From Hybos culiciformis (Eukaryota; Arthropoda; Insecta; Diptera; Hybotidae), in the NCBI GenBank assembly GCA_964007475.1, contig OZ023274.1, positions 37,007,860 through 37,071,859 on the forward strand: a stretch of 64,000 nucleotides of DNA, in the 5' to 3' direction. Shown in pieces: positions 50,701 to 63,030 of the stretch. A program made the position numbers and the translations under genes. Below the pieces are notes generated by a model, which was not told where the DNA came from, searched no databases, and was given only the letters and a program-made list of their open reading frames with translations. Numbering within the stretch: position 1 is the stretch's first letter; each line of letters starts with the position of its first letter.

Positions 50701-53086
50701 GACAAATTTCTATAAAATTTTCTAAAAAAGAAGTGTAATAACTCTAACAACATTACAAATTTAGCTTTAAAACCCCGTTTTTGTTCGGTTCTGTGATAAA
50801 AATATTAAATTAAAGCTAGTCAGTTGAAGTATTAGACTATCACTGTAATATATACTTGCATTATACTGAAATTTACATCTAATAAATATTGAATGGAAAA
50901 TGTAATAGTTTTAAACTTAAAAATTTTTGACAGTGTGCAGTTTGGTTATTTTTTTTTTTTTTTGCAATTTAAAATGCCAAAGAAAACAGAAAGTTTTTCT
51001 TTTATTTTCACTGCATAACTTGTGCAACGGGTACATCTATAATTATTATCATATATACAATTATACATGTATAAAATAGGAATAAAAAAAAATTCAAATG
51101 TTTGCGCATGAGATTTTTCCATAAATTTTTTTTTTTTTTTTTTTAAGTTGCACGCGCATTACAAAATATTATTAACTTTAACATTGAAAATTTCCATATC
51201 TATTTTCTTCTATTTTATACTTAATGCAATTTTTTTTTTGTATACTTGTGTTTGTGTGTTTGTTGTTGAATTTAGTATTTTTAAAATTTTTTTTTGTATT
51301 TGCAAATTTCTTTTTTCGCATGCAATTCATGGTAATTAAAATAAAAATTATTTTTAAAAGCCTGGCTAATTTTTGGTACAAAATTATTTACACATACTTA
51401 ATTTAATTTTCTAATGTTTAAATATATTTAATAAAATTTATCCTGAAGAAAAGAAAAAGTAAAATTTCCATAAACCTAGTTTTATGATTTAAAAAATTTG
51501 CATAATTTTTATTTATTTTTTTTTTTTAAGGAAACAAGTAGTAGTAAAGTTTAATATTTATCCCAAATATGTTTCGTATCACAATATTGTCCTTATGTTT
51601 CAGATATACAATGTGGTAGTGCTATTTAGTGTTCTGAATGAAAGTCATAAATAATTTGATTATTTTTTCTTTTTAATTTTTTTGATTCGTTCATTTTGAG
51701 GAATTAATTTACATATTATTTTATTTTTAAAATTTAATTTTTCACCCAAAAATTTGAACAGACATTTTTCCTTTAAATGAATATTAATGTTAATTTTTAC
51801 GGAATAGACTTGTTACACAACATTGTGATATTTTCATCACAAAGTGATAGGAGAACTTAAATATATATAGATAGATGGTAGAAAATTTATTTTTTTAGAA
51901 CATTTGGAATATTGTGTTGCTGAGCGAATGTATCAAATGATCTAAGATTAACTAAGATGTTTAATAAAAAAAAACATATAAATGTGATTCAATAAAAATT
52001 CTATAATTCGGCTTAGTTCAAAGCCATCTTCAGGAATACATGTTTAATCAATAAAACTACTACATCCAATTGCATTCAAATTTAGTTTTTGTCTCTTGAA
52101 AGGATTTGCAAAAATAGCTATACAAGTTAAAAATGAGATAAAAAATATAAAATTAATTTTCATTTTTGTGAGGAAAATTTTTTTCTGAATAATTGTTTCA
52201 ACAAATTTCAAGTTTTTATAGTAATCAATCTTATTTGGATACTTTACTATAGTTTGTAATGAGTTTTCATAAATTCTGGTTGCATGTTTGAAGTCAGCGC
52301 AGCCGAATTAACAAGAATTAATAACAAAATCATATAGCGAGTATTGATTCTACACCGCACTTCAAATATGTTAGCCATAACAACTGCACTGCACTTGTTC
52401 AAACAAATCATATTGTATCTCTGTATAAATAAACATGCAAAATAAATTATATATTCAAAGTCAACGCCCCGGTAAGTTTTGTAAAAAAAAAAACAAAGCA
52501 GAAAACTAACTTAAAAAATGTATAATTAAAAAATATAATTTAAAATAATTAATTTAAGACATGCATTTTTATTTATTTTCACTTTTCTTTTTTTCAAAAT
52601 AAAAAAAAAAAATCATTCATTCATATTATATATTATATTCTTCAAACAATATTTTGTTAAAAAATTATAATATTTTATTTAATAGTTTTTTTTTTTTTTT
52701 TTTTTATGAAAATTTTCATTTTCATTCACCTATATTTTTATACATATTTTTGTTGTTGTTTATTGTTGCCTGAAAAAAATAAAAAAAAAATATGTATTAA
52801 CGCTTATCACATTTCGAAAAAAAAAAAAAAGAAAAAAAATTATTATATTTCTAACATATAAAAAATGAAAAAGAGAAAAAAGTTTTCATTGCTTGCACAC
52901 AAAGTGATAAATTGCATTCAAGTTAGTCATAAATTGCACACGCGAAAGTAAATTAAATTTAATAGGTCTTCACCATTTACTTAGTTTTGTTTTTTTTTTT
53001 TGTTGTAATGCTAACGTGCATAGTTTTTTTTTTGTTGTAAGATATTATGTTGCACATTAGAAAATTTCATTTTCATTCATAAAAAA
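47764..53086 (+). other. AT-rich presumed intron
   Basis: No gene is supported. Small features are a duplicated CTGATCTTTAATATAAA near 48050-48080, a GTGTG/CACAC mini-hairpin near 49571 and a TTGTGAT/ATCACAA hairpin near 51823-51842. The overlapping frames on both strands near 51148-51406 and other small frames are AT-rich chance. Confidence 0.5.
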
Positions 53087-53115
53087 TTATTATTATTATT
53101 ATTATTATTATTATT
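53087..53115. repeat. (ATT)n microsatellite
   Basis: About nine ATT units, followed within 30 bases by long poly-T runs. Confidence 0.9.
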
Positions 53116-53727
53116 TGAAGAAAACTTTTCCTTTCTCTTTTTTTTTTTTTTTTGCTGTTTTTCTTAATTGAAATTCAAAGAAATTTTTTTTTTTTTTTTG
53201 GAAAATCATTTAATTTCTATGGGTTTTATTACCCTGAAACTTTATTATATTTTATTTTATTTTGTTTTTTTTTTTTGTTTATGTTTTAAAGTTTATGGAT
53301 TTTATTTATTTTTTTGTTGTTTTTTTTTTTTTCACTGATTTAATATATCGATGATAGGTATTATATGCCCTCTGATGTCAATACAAAAAAAAATAACATT
53401 GTCTTCCGATATAAATTAAAACAAGGGAAAATTAAATTAATTTTCTATTTTTTTTTTTTCTAAGGTTTGAAATTTGTTGCAATTAATTTTCTTTTGTAGA
53501 TAGGTAGGTGTAACGTTTTGAATTTCAATTTTCATTATGTAGAACAGTATACATTATAATAAAATGAAGTTTGGACTCGATTTCAAAATTTCAATGTAAG
53601 ATACTTTTATCTTGGTGGCAACCATGGGCTTAATTTATTTTTTAAATTAAATATGACAATTTGTATAGAATTTCAGACATCCATATTAAGTTAATTTAAT
53701 CGACTTCAACACAGCATTCTAATTTTT
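53116..53727 (+). other. T-rich presumed intron
   Basis: Poly-T runs dominate 53130-53460. No gene is present. Confidence 0.5.
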
Positions 53728-53840
53728 AGACTCTTGGCTGGTTGAGAGCCTCTAACATCGAAATCTGAAATCGTCTTTAATCGAAGTGAAAATAACATTG
53801 TCTATATTTCAGCATTCATAGTTCCAATAATTTAAGCTGC
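53728..53840 (-). repeat. Interspersed repeat family member C
   Basis: TGGCTGGTTGAGAGCC at 53735-53750 is the exact reverse complement of 40708-40723. The following TTTAATCGAAGTGAAAATAA at 53776-53795 resembles the inverted copy at 6151-6172. It is a shorter and more diverged member of the four-copy family. Confidence 0.6.
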
Positions 53841-54653
53841 ATTCTATATTTTATTACTTTTTGTATGTAATATTTATGTTATTAAAAAAAATAATAAAAT
53901 AACGAGAAATAAACAAAGCATCAAGTTAAAATTAAAAAACTTTTAGAAGTTTCAAAACTCGATATTTTATGTTTTTTTTTTTTCCTAACTACTATGGGTA
54001 TATTATTTTCTTTTCAATTATTTTTATTATTATTAAACTTTCACTAAAATTTTATTTTCCGTAAATCTTAGCTTCAAACTCTATTGAACTTATTGCAATT
54101 TATTATTTTTTTATATACATAGAGATAATTTATACATAAATGTATATAATTTAAATTTACTATACATATATAAAATAAATAAAATAAGAATTTATTTTTT
54201 TAATATCTTGCCTTACATTTATAATGTTTGCTTTTTTTTTTTCCTTCTTTCAGAATCTGAAAATTGTTAAAACAATTTTTTTTTATTTTCTGCAAGTAAT
54301 AAAAATTTATGTAATTTTTGTATTTGGTTTTTTTTCCTTAGTTCTTCTTTTTGAAAAAAATTGAAGATAAAAAAAAATTTCATTTTTTAAAAACATAGTG
54401 AAACTATAGTTCGTCTTTAAATAAAAAAAAAATTTTTTAAGGTGCATAAAGTTTTTTTTTTTCCTTCTTTCGATTCACTAAGAAGTCAAAAAAAAAACAA
54501 ATCAGTGTTTAGAAATGAGGAAAAACTTGTTCTGCAAAATACCTCTTTATACATAAATAACCAAATAAAAGAAAAATATAAAAACATAAAATTGACATTT
54601 TATTGTAAAGGTTCATCAAAAACCATTTTGTTTTAAACTTGATATTACGTATA
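53841..54653 (+). other. AT-rich presumed intron
   Basis: No gene is supported. The + frame at 54442-54636 is Lys/Phe/Asn-rich chance sequence. Confidence 0.5.
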
Positions 54654-55019
54654 TGGTACACCAGCGGCCGGCAAACTATAACCCGTGGGTCACGGGGTGA
54701 TCCATAGCATCATTTCATGTTACCCGCTCCGAAATTGTGAAGTAGTTCCCAAATCAATGAATATATTTTTTGCTCACAACAATTGCATATAAAAATTTTT
54801 TGTTTACAACAATTCCATATAAAATTTAAAGTTCTTCAACCAATTTTTTTTGTTAATCCTCGTTTGCTAGATAATAAATAAATTAACTTTTGATTTAACT
54901 ATTTTTTTTTAAATTGCTTTCATATAAAATTGCCACTAACCCACTAGAAGTTTAAAAAAATCTCATCATAGGCGAATTTTACCCATGATCAAAAAAGTTT
55001 GCCGACCGCTGTGGTACAC
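54654..55019. mobile_element. 350-bp hAT-type MITE with perfect 8-bp target duplication
   Basis: The element is 54662-55011, beginning CAGCGGCCGGCAAACTAT and ending AAAAGTTTGCCGACCGCTG, so the outer 16 bases are inverted repeats with one mismatch. The 8-bp direct repeat TGGTACAC flanks it exactly (54654-54661 and 55012-55019). CAG...CTG ends and 8-bp duplications are hallmarks of the hAT superfamily. It has no transposase frame. Confidence 0.93.
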
Positions 55020-56184
55020 TATCTAATCACACTATATGAATTATTTTATAAGGCAATGAAATTTTAACTGATCCTTCGTAATCCAAAACTAAGTATCTGA
55101 ATAAGTCTAAATATTGGATTACAAATTCTCTAATAAGCTGAATTTTATCTTTAAATGATCACATTTATAGCTTGAATTAAATATTTTTGAATAAAAGGAA
55201 ATTGATGAAATAAATTGATAAAAATATTACCTAGTAATAAAATATTAATAAATTGTGCTTTAGAATAACTTAAAACTGAATTATGAAAACTGAAGTTCAT
55301 ATTTATTATAGTTTTGCGAAATTTGTATAATGAGAAACCGAATGGCATACCGCTTAACTACTTTTAAAAATTTAAATTATATTAAGTTATATATATTATA
55401 ATGTCTATAAGATTCCTACCTATACCGACACTTTTTTTTTTTTTCAACACATTATATCATTACAACTTCCTTTTTTCCAATGTATTTGTTTTAGTTTTTT
55501 TTTTATTTTTTATTTATTTATTTACTAAGTTTATAGAGAAAAAAAAATTGAATAAAAAAAGATATTTCAATTCTAGTTATGGGATCTCGTCATCAAACAT
55601 CTTGTCAATTAATATTATAAGAAAATTTATCTAGTCAAGAGATATATATAAAAGCTATATATATATAGAGTATGTAGATAGTTAGATACTATTTTAAAAA
55701 AAAAAAAAAAAGGCAACGATTATAAGATAAAAGTATCGCGGTATATATCAACAACATGTAACTATACGTATATAATATAGTAAAGTGAAGTCAAAATAGA
55801 AAAAGCAAACTAGAAAAATAGTTAATTGCCTCATTGAAGGCAATATTCACATTTTTCTTTTAGTTTTAGGTTTTTTTTTTTTTTGCAGGTTTTTAATACT
55901 TTAAGTTTTTGGTATTGAATTACACATTTTTAAATTGTGTTTGTAAGATTTTTCTTCAAAAAAAAAATAAAATAAAAATATCTAGATAGTATGTATATGT
56001 GTTTGCAACGGATATGAAACTAGTTTGCTAATTTTCATTTTCCATCAAAACTGGTAATCATTAATCAAAGTGAATTTATTAAGCACAAGATCGAAAAGTT
56101 GTTTTATTTCTGTGTACGCTTTAGCTGTTTTTTCTCAAAGGCTTTTATTTTATTATTAAAAGGTACTTTCTTTACGAGCTATTA
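55020..56184 (+). other. AT-rich presumed intron
   Basis: No gene is supported. Frames at 55151-55348 (-) and 55401-55634 (+) have chance composition. GCAG followed by GTTTTT near 55886 is a weak splice-like site. Confidence 0.5.
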
Positions 56185-56746
56185 ATATATATCAGGGGTG
56201 GCCAGACTTTATCCCGACAGGAGCCGATATTACAAAAATCAGAATTGTCGAGAGCCGCAATTATAAATTGTTTTAAATATCGTTGGTCTCATGCAAAAAT
56301 CACGAAACTGAAAAAAAAAATACTTTTAAGAAAATTTTTTTTCGAATTTTCTTTAGTACGTTTTGGTACTTTCGGGAAAATAGAAATAGTCTTGCGGATA
56401 ATTTATGAGTTTTCGACTTCTAACTTTGAACATATTAAAGTTGTTTATAATTTTTCTACAATATTAGGACAAACGAGACCGACGATATGTTAACTGTCTT
56501 TATTGTCATTTTCATTTATCTTTATTTTCATGCATAATTTTTTTTAAAAAATACGCATGCATGTTTATTTATAAAGAAAAATTATATGACAACCAATACA
56601 TTACATAAGAAAACGTTTTTTTTAAGTCGTATTTTTTAAAATTAATTTTTAAAAATATTTTTTCGAACGTGGCTAGAGCCGCAGGGAAGAAGAACGAGAG
56701 CCGCATGCGGCTCGCGAGCCGCAGTTTGGCCAAGTATGATATATAT
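56185..56746. mobile_element. 546-bp hAT-type MITE with AT-rich 8-bp target duplication
   Basis: The element is 56193-56738. It begins CAGGGGTGGCCAGACTTTAT and ends GCAGTTTGGCCAAGTATG. Subterminal GAGCCGC motifs are clustered at both ends, with a palindromic GAGCCGCATGCGGCTCGCGA near the right. ATATATAT flanks both sides (56185-56192 and 56739-56746). The + frame at 56245-56493 inside it does not look like a transposase, so this is a non-autonomous deletion derivative or MITE. Confidence 0.9.
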
Positions 56747-58431
56747 AAAGCTCTGTAATAGCTGGAGATGGAGAAAATTTTTGAGCTTTTGTTAATACCA
56801 ACTTGTAGTTTTATTGTATGAAAAACAAAATACTAACTAATTATCTATAAGCGCATTTTTAAAAATTTTAATTTATAATTTATAATTATAATTTTGAATA
56901 ATAAAGTTTATAAAACTCCCTTCAATCTAAAAAAAATTAAGATTTGTATACTCATGTTTCATACAGAACTATTAATATCTCTACAAAACAAATTTTTTTT
57001 TTAACTATATAACAAAACCCTAACGTCGAATAATATTTTAACTATGTAGTTCAGTAGTTCATTAATTTCAGCTACATATACAATACTTATATGTATAATG
57101 TACATGATTTTATTGATTCTAGATATTTAACATTAATCATCTCATTGTTTTAAGTTTAAAAAAAATTATAGAAAAAAATCTATAGATATTTATTTTAATT
57201 TTTATACTACCAAAATAAGAAAATCCCCAATATGGTTTTTTTTTGCTGCACATAAAAAGCTCTCTAACGAAAATATCTAAAAAATATTAATAAATATAAT
57301 GTATGTATTATATTTATGTATGTGCCTGCCTATATTATATTTTGTGTGCACATACAGAAATAAAAACTCATAAATTTTTAAAATGCATTTTCATTCAATC
57401 TAACATAATTTTTTTTTCAACCAATACAACTTTAGACTTGCATCAACGTTTTTAAAAGCATGTAAACTATTAATATTTTAATAGAAATAATTCATATATT
57501 TCTTATTTTAATCAACGTTATGATTGTTTTTGCATTTTCAAAAATTTTCTTTACGTCTAATTAATTTTGGCTTTCAATTCAATTTGTTCTTTACATGTAC
57601 ACTATAAAAACAGAACTGGCAAGTCAAAGTCTCGATGTAAAATTGAACCAATATTACATATTTTAGTTTGTTTTTTGTCATTTAAACCCTTATGTCATTA
57701 TAAAACCCATCAGCTATCACAAACATTAATTTTCATTAACTGAAAAGCAATATTGCAAACACCTGCTCACCATTCTTGATACTTACTGCTAGCTCAATTT
57801 GGAAAATAGTTTTTTGTTCTGACATTTCTTCAAATCTCCTGAAAAAAATTGTAAAGATTAATATACTTTTCAATATCCAAACGAATTATCAAAAAATAAA
57901 TTTGAATAATTTGATTTAATGATTTTTTTTTCTGAATATCTAATATAATGGTGTTTAAAACATATTTATAACTGAATTGAACGGAAATATTTAAAAAAAA
58001 AAAAAATTAAGCTCATGTGACTTTTTTCAATTTTCTTTATTTATTTCTATTTTTTTTTTTTTTTCTAACAAAAATGATTTTAGATGTCCTACTTACCTCA
58101 ATGCAATATTGTTGCTAGCTATATATACAATTTTTCTGATGTTATAGTGTTTTATTGAATTGCATTTTTATTAATTTTTTTTCTCTGTTATTTTGTGCTT
58201 TTTAAAGTTTTTCGCGTGTACAATTCATATTTTTCACCTTTTACTTTGTGTATAGCCATATAAAAAATTTGAATTATGAGTTTAAAAAACTCTTTAACTT
58301 TTAATGTTTTAAGTTTTTTTTTTTTTTATAAATTAATTTGCAAATAAAAAAAATATATAAAAGTATATAATTTTTTATTATTTTTTTTTAATTTAATTTG
58401 TATATTTTCTTATGTATATTTTTTATTTCAG
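56747..58431 (+). other. AT-rich presumed intron ending in a strong acceptor
   Basis: No gene or repeat is clear. The final 50 bases are T-rich and end in TTTTTTATTTCAG at 58431. Confidence 0.5.
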
Positions 58432-58577
58432 TACCTATATTCAAAAGTTTGCCAGATTGTCGTGATAAAATTTATTATTTTATTTTCGATTCAAGTGGTT
58501 GTTATAAAGTCAGGTTGTTTGTGATTGCATCAAATTTAACAAATAAAAATTTGGACTTAAAAATAAATAAAAAATAA
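58432..58577 (+). CDS. Candidate second or terminal exon (phase 1), low confidence
   Basis: It follows one of the best acceptors in the window (TTTTTTATTTCAG). Joined to the T carried from the 25721 exon it gives a Leu codon and then PIFKSLPDCRDKIYYFIF, DSSGCYKV and further residues, open for 48 codons until TAA at 58575-58577. AATAAA occurs at 58562. If internal, CAG followed by GTTGTT at 58514 is a possible donor. The first 27 codons have better-than-random composition, with Cys, Asp, Pro and Gly. The DSSGC motif is shared with 47402-47581 in the same phase. I do not recognise the family. Confidence 0.3.
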
Positions 58578-61500
58578 TAATTTAAATATGAAAAAACCAT
58601 TAGTAAAATAGTAATAATGAAAGTAAAGCTTAATAGTTTATGATGATGACATATATTTTACGTAATATATGAGTGTGGGGAAAAAAATTAAGATTATATA
58701 TTTATAACCTAGTTTTACAAGTCATATTTCAATATTCTGGTTGCCCAAAATTTCAAGCGAAGCCGCAACACTACATAAGCTTTGTAGTGTGAATAGAATA
58801 TATATTAGAAATAATTTTTCTAAATATTTTAAACTAATTTATAGTGTACAATAAAAATAAATTTTTCATTTATGACAACAATCAATTAGCACAATCTCAT
58901 TTTGCAAATTTGAAATTTGTACGTATGTTCTAATTGAATTTCGGCTCTTTATAGTCATTAGATTTTATTGCACTATGTGTACTCATTTGACAGAAGTTGT
59001 TTTAAAAAATATTTAATATCTTATGTTCAAATAAAACATTATATTAGACAAAAGTTATATATAAAGTTCTGATGCCATAAAGAGAGAGATAGAGATAAAG
59101 ATTATCGACATTAATATTTTAGAGGTTTGAACTTAAAATCTATGCATTTGTTAAAACATCTATGTACATGTATCCCTTTAAGTCTCTGAATAATAATATA
59201 ATTGTTGGCAAATTCTTGAAAAGAATAAAATCAAAAGGAAAAAAAAGATATATATTTGTCGAGCTTTTAAATTCCTTTAGCAGTAAAAAATAAATAATTT
59301 TAATTGCCTTGCATATTCATAAATTTTTAATAAATTTTAAAACTTTTGAATTTTATTTTTCTGTTGTTTGTTTCTAATTAAAGAAAAACAAAAATATTTT
59401 ATCGTTTTTTTTTTTTTTTTTAATTTATCCAACGTTTAAGAAATATTATATACAAAATCTCGAGAATTTGGCATTAAATAGAGGAATTAGACTATAAAAA
59501 TGTTTTATTAATATACCTAATTAATTTAATCTAAATAAAATAATTGAAAATTATATGCATATATATATATATTGGTTACAAAAAACTTAATTTATTATTT
59601 TTAATTATTTTTCGATTCATAATTATTATTATGAAATGAAAATTAAATATTCTATTATATATATATTTCAGTCATAATTTCTGATTTTGAATCAATATAA
59701 AATTTAAAAAGCTAAAATATAGTTTCATCTAATGTTCTTTTGGATTTGGATGACACAAAAATTATGTGAATTCTAAAACATTCTTTTTTTCTTTTCCTTT
59801 CTAATAAAGCTGAGAAAAATTGCAAAAGTTAATATTAATGATTCAAAATTAGTCATAGAACATGCCCATGCTCATACATATTTGAACATATTCATTACAC
59901 AACATAGTTATTACACATTTGAACATAGACACAGTAACAATTTAAACATAACATATTATAAGAAATTCTTAGAGACTGTGATAATTGCTGACAAGCTTGT
60001 TTACACTTCTTAAAATATTAATATGAAATAAATAATTTTCATAAAGGTTCCAATTCAACAGCCAATTATCAACGACACTACACCTGCCATGTTCTCTTTT
60101 AAGGACATACATATGTAAACAACAAAATACTTAGAAATTATAATTAAAATATTGTATTTTTTTGAACTTCAAGCTCTTGTAATCACACTTATTTTTCGAA
60201 ATTTTGTGCACATTAGCAACACAATATATAATATTCATTTTAATTGCTCGAATAAACTCAATCATGTGCCAAAAATAAAATAATGCTCTTAATATATATT
60301 TAAAAATAATTTTTATTACATTTTAATTCAAAAAATACATGTAAAAATAAAAATAAATAAATAAAAAAAATATTCATTTAACCAATTCAATTACGATTTA
60401 GGTCTAGGTTTAAAATTACATAATATTTTACAATAAAATGTTGTAAAACATAAAAATATATCTACCTGCAAAAAAAAAAAAACTTAAAATTAAAATTAAA
60501 TGAATTTAAAATTACAGAGTTGGATTGAAAACATTTTTTTTTTTTTTTTCGAATTAATGATATAAAATAAGCGCTAAATTACCGTTATGCTCTTTTAAGC
60601 ACGTTAACACGCGAAAAATGCGTCAATTTAACTGTTTTCATGAAACAATAATTTCTTATTTTCTTCTTTTTTTTTATTATTATTTATTTATTATTATTGT
60701 AAAAAAAATAATATATATATATATATTTTTATTTTATTTTATTTTATTTACACATTTTTCATAAGTGTTAATAAATGTACAACAAACTTTACAACAAAAA
60801 AACAGAAAAATAAATAAAATAAAACATAATATCTTATTACTTTTTATAAGTCAGGGTCAATTACGATACTGATAAAAAAAAATAAAAAAAAAAAAACGGT
60901 TGACAATGTTGTGATTTTAATTCACTTTTTTTTTGTTATTATTTTGCAACTAGTTTTGCGACTATAGTTTATCAAAAATATTAAAGTATTGCTAATATGA
61001 TCAATTCGCTATTCATACTCCACCCACATAGGTAAAGATTTTTTAAAGTTTGGGGGTTTTTTATTACGATTTGGTCGTTTTAAATCTATAAAAATACTAT
61101 TTTCGTTTAAATTCATTGAATTTTACGATCGAAAATTTATGTACCTGTGTATTATAATTAGATTTCTTAAAATGGTCATCATAGAATGAAAAAATTGATA
61201 GTTATCTTTTCTAGGGTATTATTATAATTTTCAGTCCGAAACATGTTTATGGGATTTGGTTTAAATCGTTTACAGGAATTTATCTTTAAATTTTTTCTCT
61301 ATTTTATATAAAATATTTATGATTTATGTATACATTATTATGGAATTAATGAAAATTTAATTCTAACAAAATATTAAGATTAATTAAAATTAATTCAACT
61401 ATCACTATTAAAAAAATATTCATCAAGTTGTAAGCAGTGACGTGCGCTCTAAGGTGCTGCAAATGCAGTGCACACTCTGCGATAATGAAAGGAACATAAA

Positions 61501-62726
61501 AACTTCCATATTAAATTAATTCTTATAAAACTAAATAATATTTTTATTAAATTATGTTTTTTGTCTAAATTATATTGCAAAACCATTTTCTAAGCATTTG
61601 TAAAAATTTTATAAATCAAAAAAACTAAACCTTAACAAAAAAATAACTATAGCACATTATTCAAGTCATTAAAAAAATATTAAATTTGTTACTAGCGAGA
61701 TGCAGTGCTGGTCCTAGTACATTTTTTTCAAAAAAATATAATAACTCTTTTTCGTTTTCATACAGAATTTTTATGTACATCGCGCAATCGTAAATATTAA
61801 CACAAGTTAAAACAATAAGAAAATAAAATCATTTAGGTGCTGTAGAATTTCAGCATACCTTAAAAAAAACAGATACAGAATAATTTATAAATGTTGGCAG
61901 TTTTCACTGCATCCAATTCTTTTCTGTTTAAACTTTAACGAATGTGGAGTCCCAATATTTTTTGTCCCAACATTTGATTGAAAATCCGTTTTAGATTATT
62001 TTAAAATATTTTTCTAGTGTGAATTCACTAATATAATTATGTTTAAAAAAGGAAAAAAAAATTAAATATTCAAAGAAAATAAAATAAAAATAATTTTATA
62101 ACATTCATTATATTCTTTAAAAAAAAAAAATTTCAACATTTCCTTTTCCCTCTGCGAATTGCATTTTATTACGTTTTGCAAAAGGAAATGCAATTCAATT
62201 TTGTTGAGTTATTTTTTTAATTTTTTTTAGTTTTTTTAATTTTACTTTAGAAGCATACAAGGCAAAAAAAAAAAAAAATACTGATATTATGAAAATAAAA
62301 AAGCCGCCATAAAACTTTATCTTATGGTTTATTTTCTTGCTAACATGTTTTTTCTAAAGGAAATTGCAAGTAAAACAAGAAATGGGTAGCAGAGCAGCAA
62401 AAAAATAATAATAACTCAACAACATAAACTTCTAATAAAGTAAATATTAATAAAGAAAAAAAAACAATGTTGGACATCTTTTTTGAATATATCACGATTG
62501 AATTCAAAATATTTTTATGATAAATAAATATGCTAAGTATTTTTTTTGCAATTTGCCGTACTTATAAAATTTTGCAAAATAGCTTCAACATACATTTAAT
62601 TGCAATTATCATAAAATAAGTATAGTAACTTCTGACTCATATGATTATTGGGAAATTTTATTCGATATTTTTTTGTTAGGAATTTAGGTTCATTAAACCT
62701 AATACCTTCTATTTTTGTCGAGCAGT
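58578..62726 (+). other. AT-rich presumed intron
   Basis: No gene is supported. It contains a perfect 8-bp hairpin (ACACTACA at 58768-58775 with TGTAGTGT at 58783-58790), a TA microsatellite near 60710-60726 and a short GC-richer spot at 61435-61490. That spot starts CAGTGACGTGCGCTC, like some hAT ends, but has no matching right end. Confidence 0.5.
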
Positions 62727-63030
62727 CATAGTGATATGTATGGTATAATCATTATAGCCAGCCCTCTGTATTTTTACTTTTAGCCTTCATGCTGCTGATT
62801 ATTTTATATGGTTTCACTTTCAACCAAGCATAATCAACATACAAAATTAGCAAAACTATAAAATTTAAATCAGACCTAATTTATATAAAGTAAACTCTGG
62901 CATTCATTAAATTTGAGAACTTTTTATTTTCAACGAATTTTCATAGTGAAGTATGGTATTATCTATAAAAGACATCGTGAGTCGTAATGCTGATCATTTT
63001 ATGCGGTTTCATTTCTTCATTTCAATAAAC
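62727..63030. repeat. Diverged direct repeat, about 215-bp period
   Basis: CATAGTGATATGTATGGTAT at 62727 corresponds to CATAGTGAAGTATGGTAT at 62942. Further along both carry ATGCTG(CT)GATYATTTTATRYGGTTTCA-like blocks at about 62791 and 62989. This is an old two-copy duplication with no coding content. Confidence 0.6.

Noticed and set aside
56245..56493. 82-codon + frame in the hAT MITE
   Set aside because: No hAT transposase features. The length is compatible with chance inside a non-autonomous element.
61435..61720. hAT element starting CAGTGACGTGCGCTC
   Set aside because: No inverted right end or 8-bp duplication was found within reach. At best a truncated fragment.
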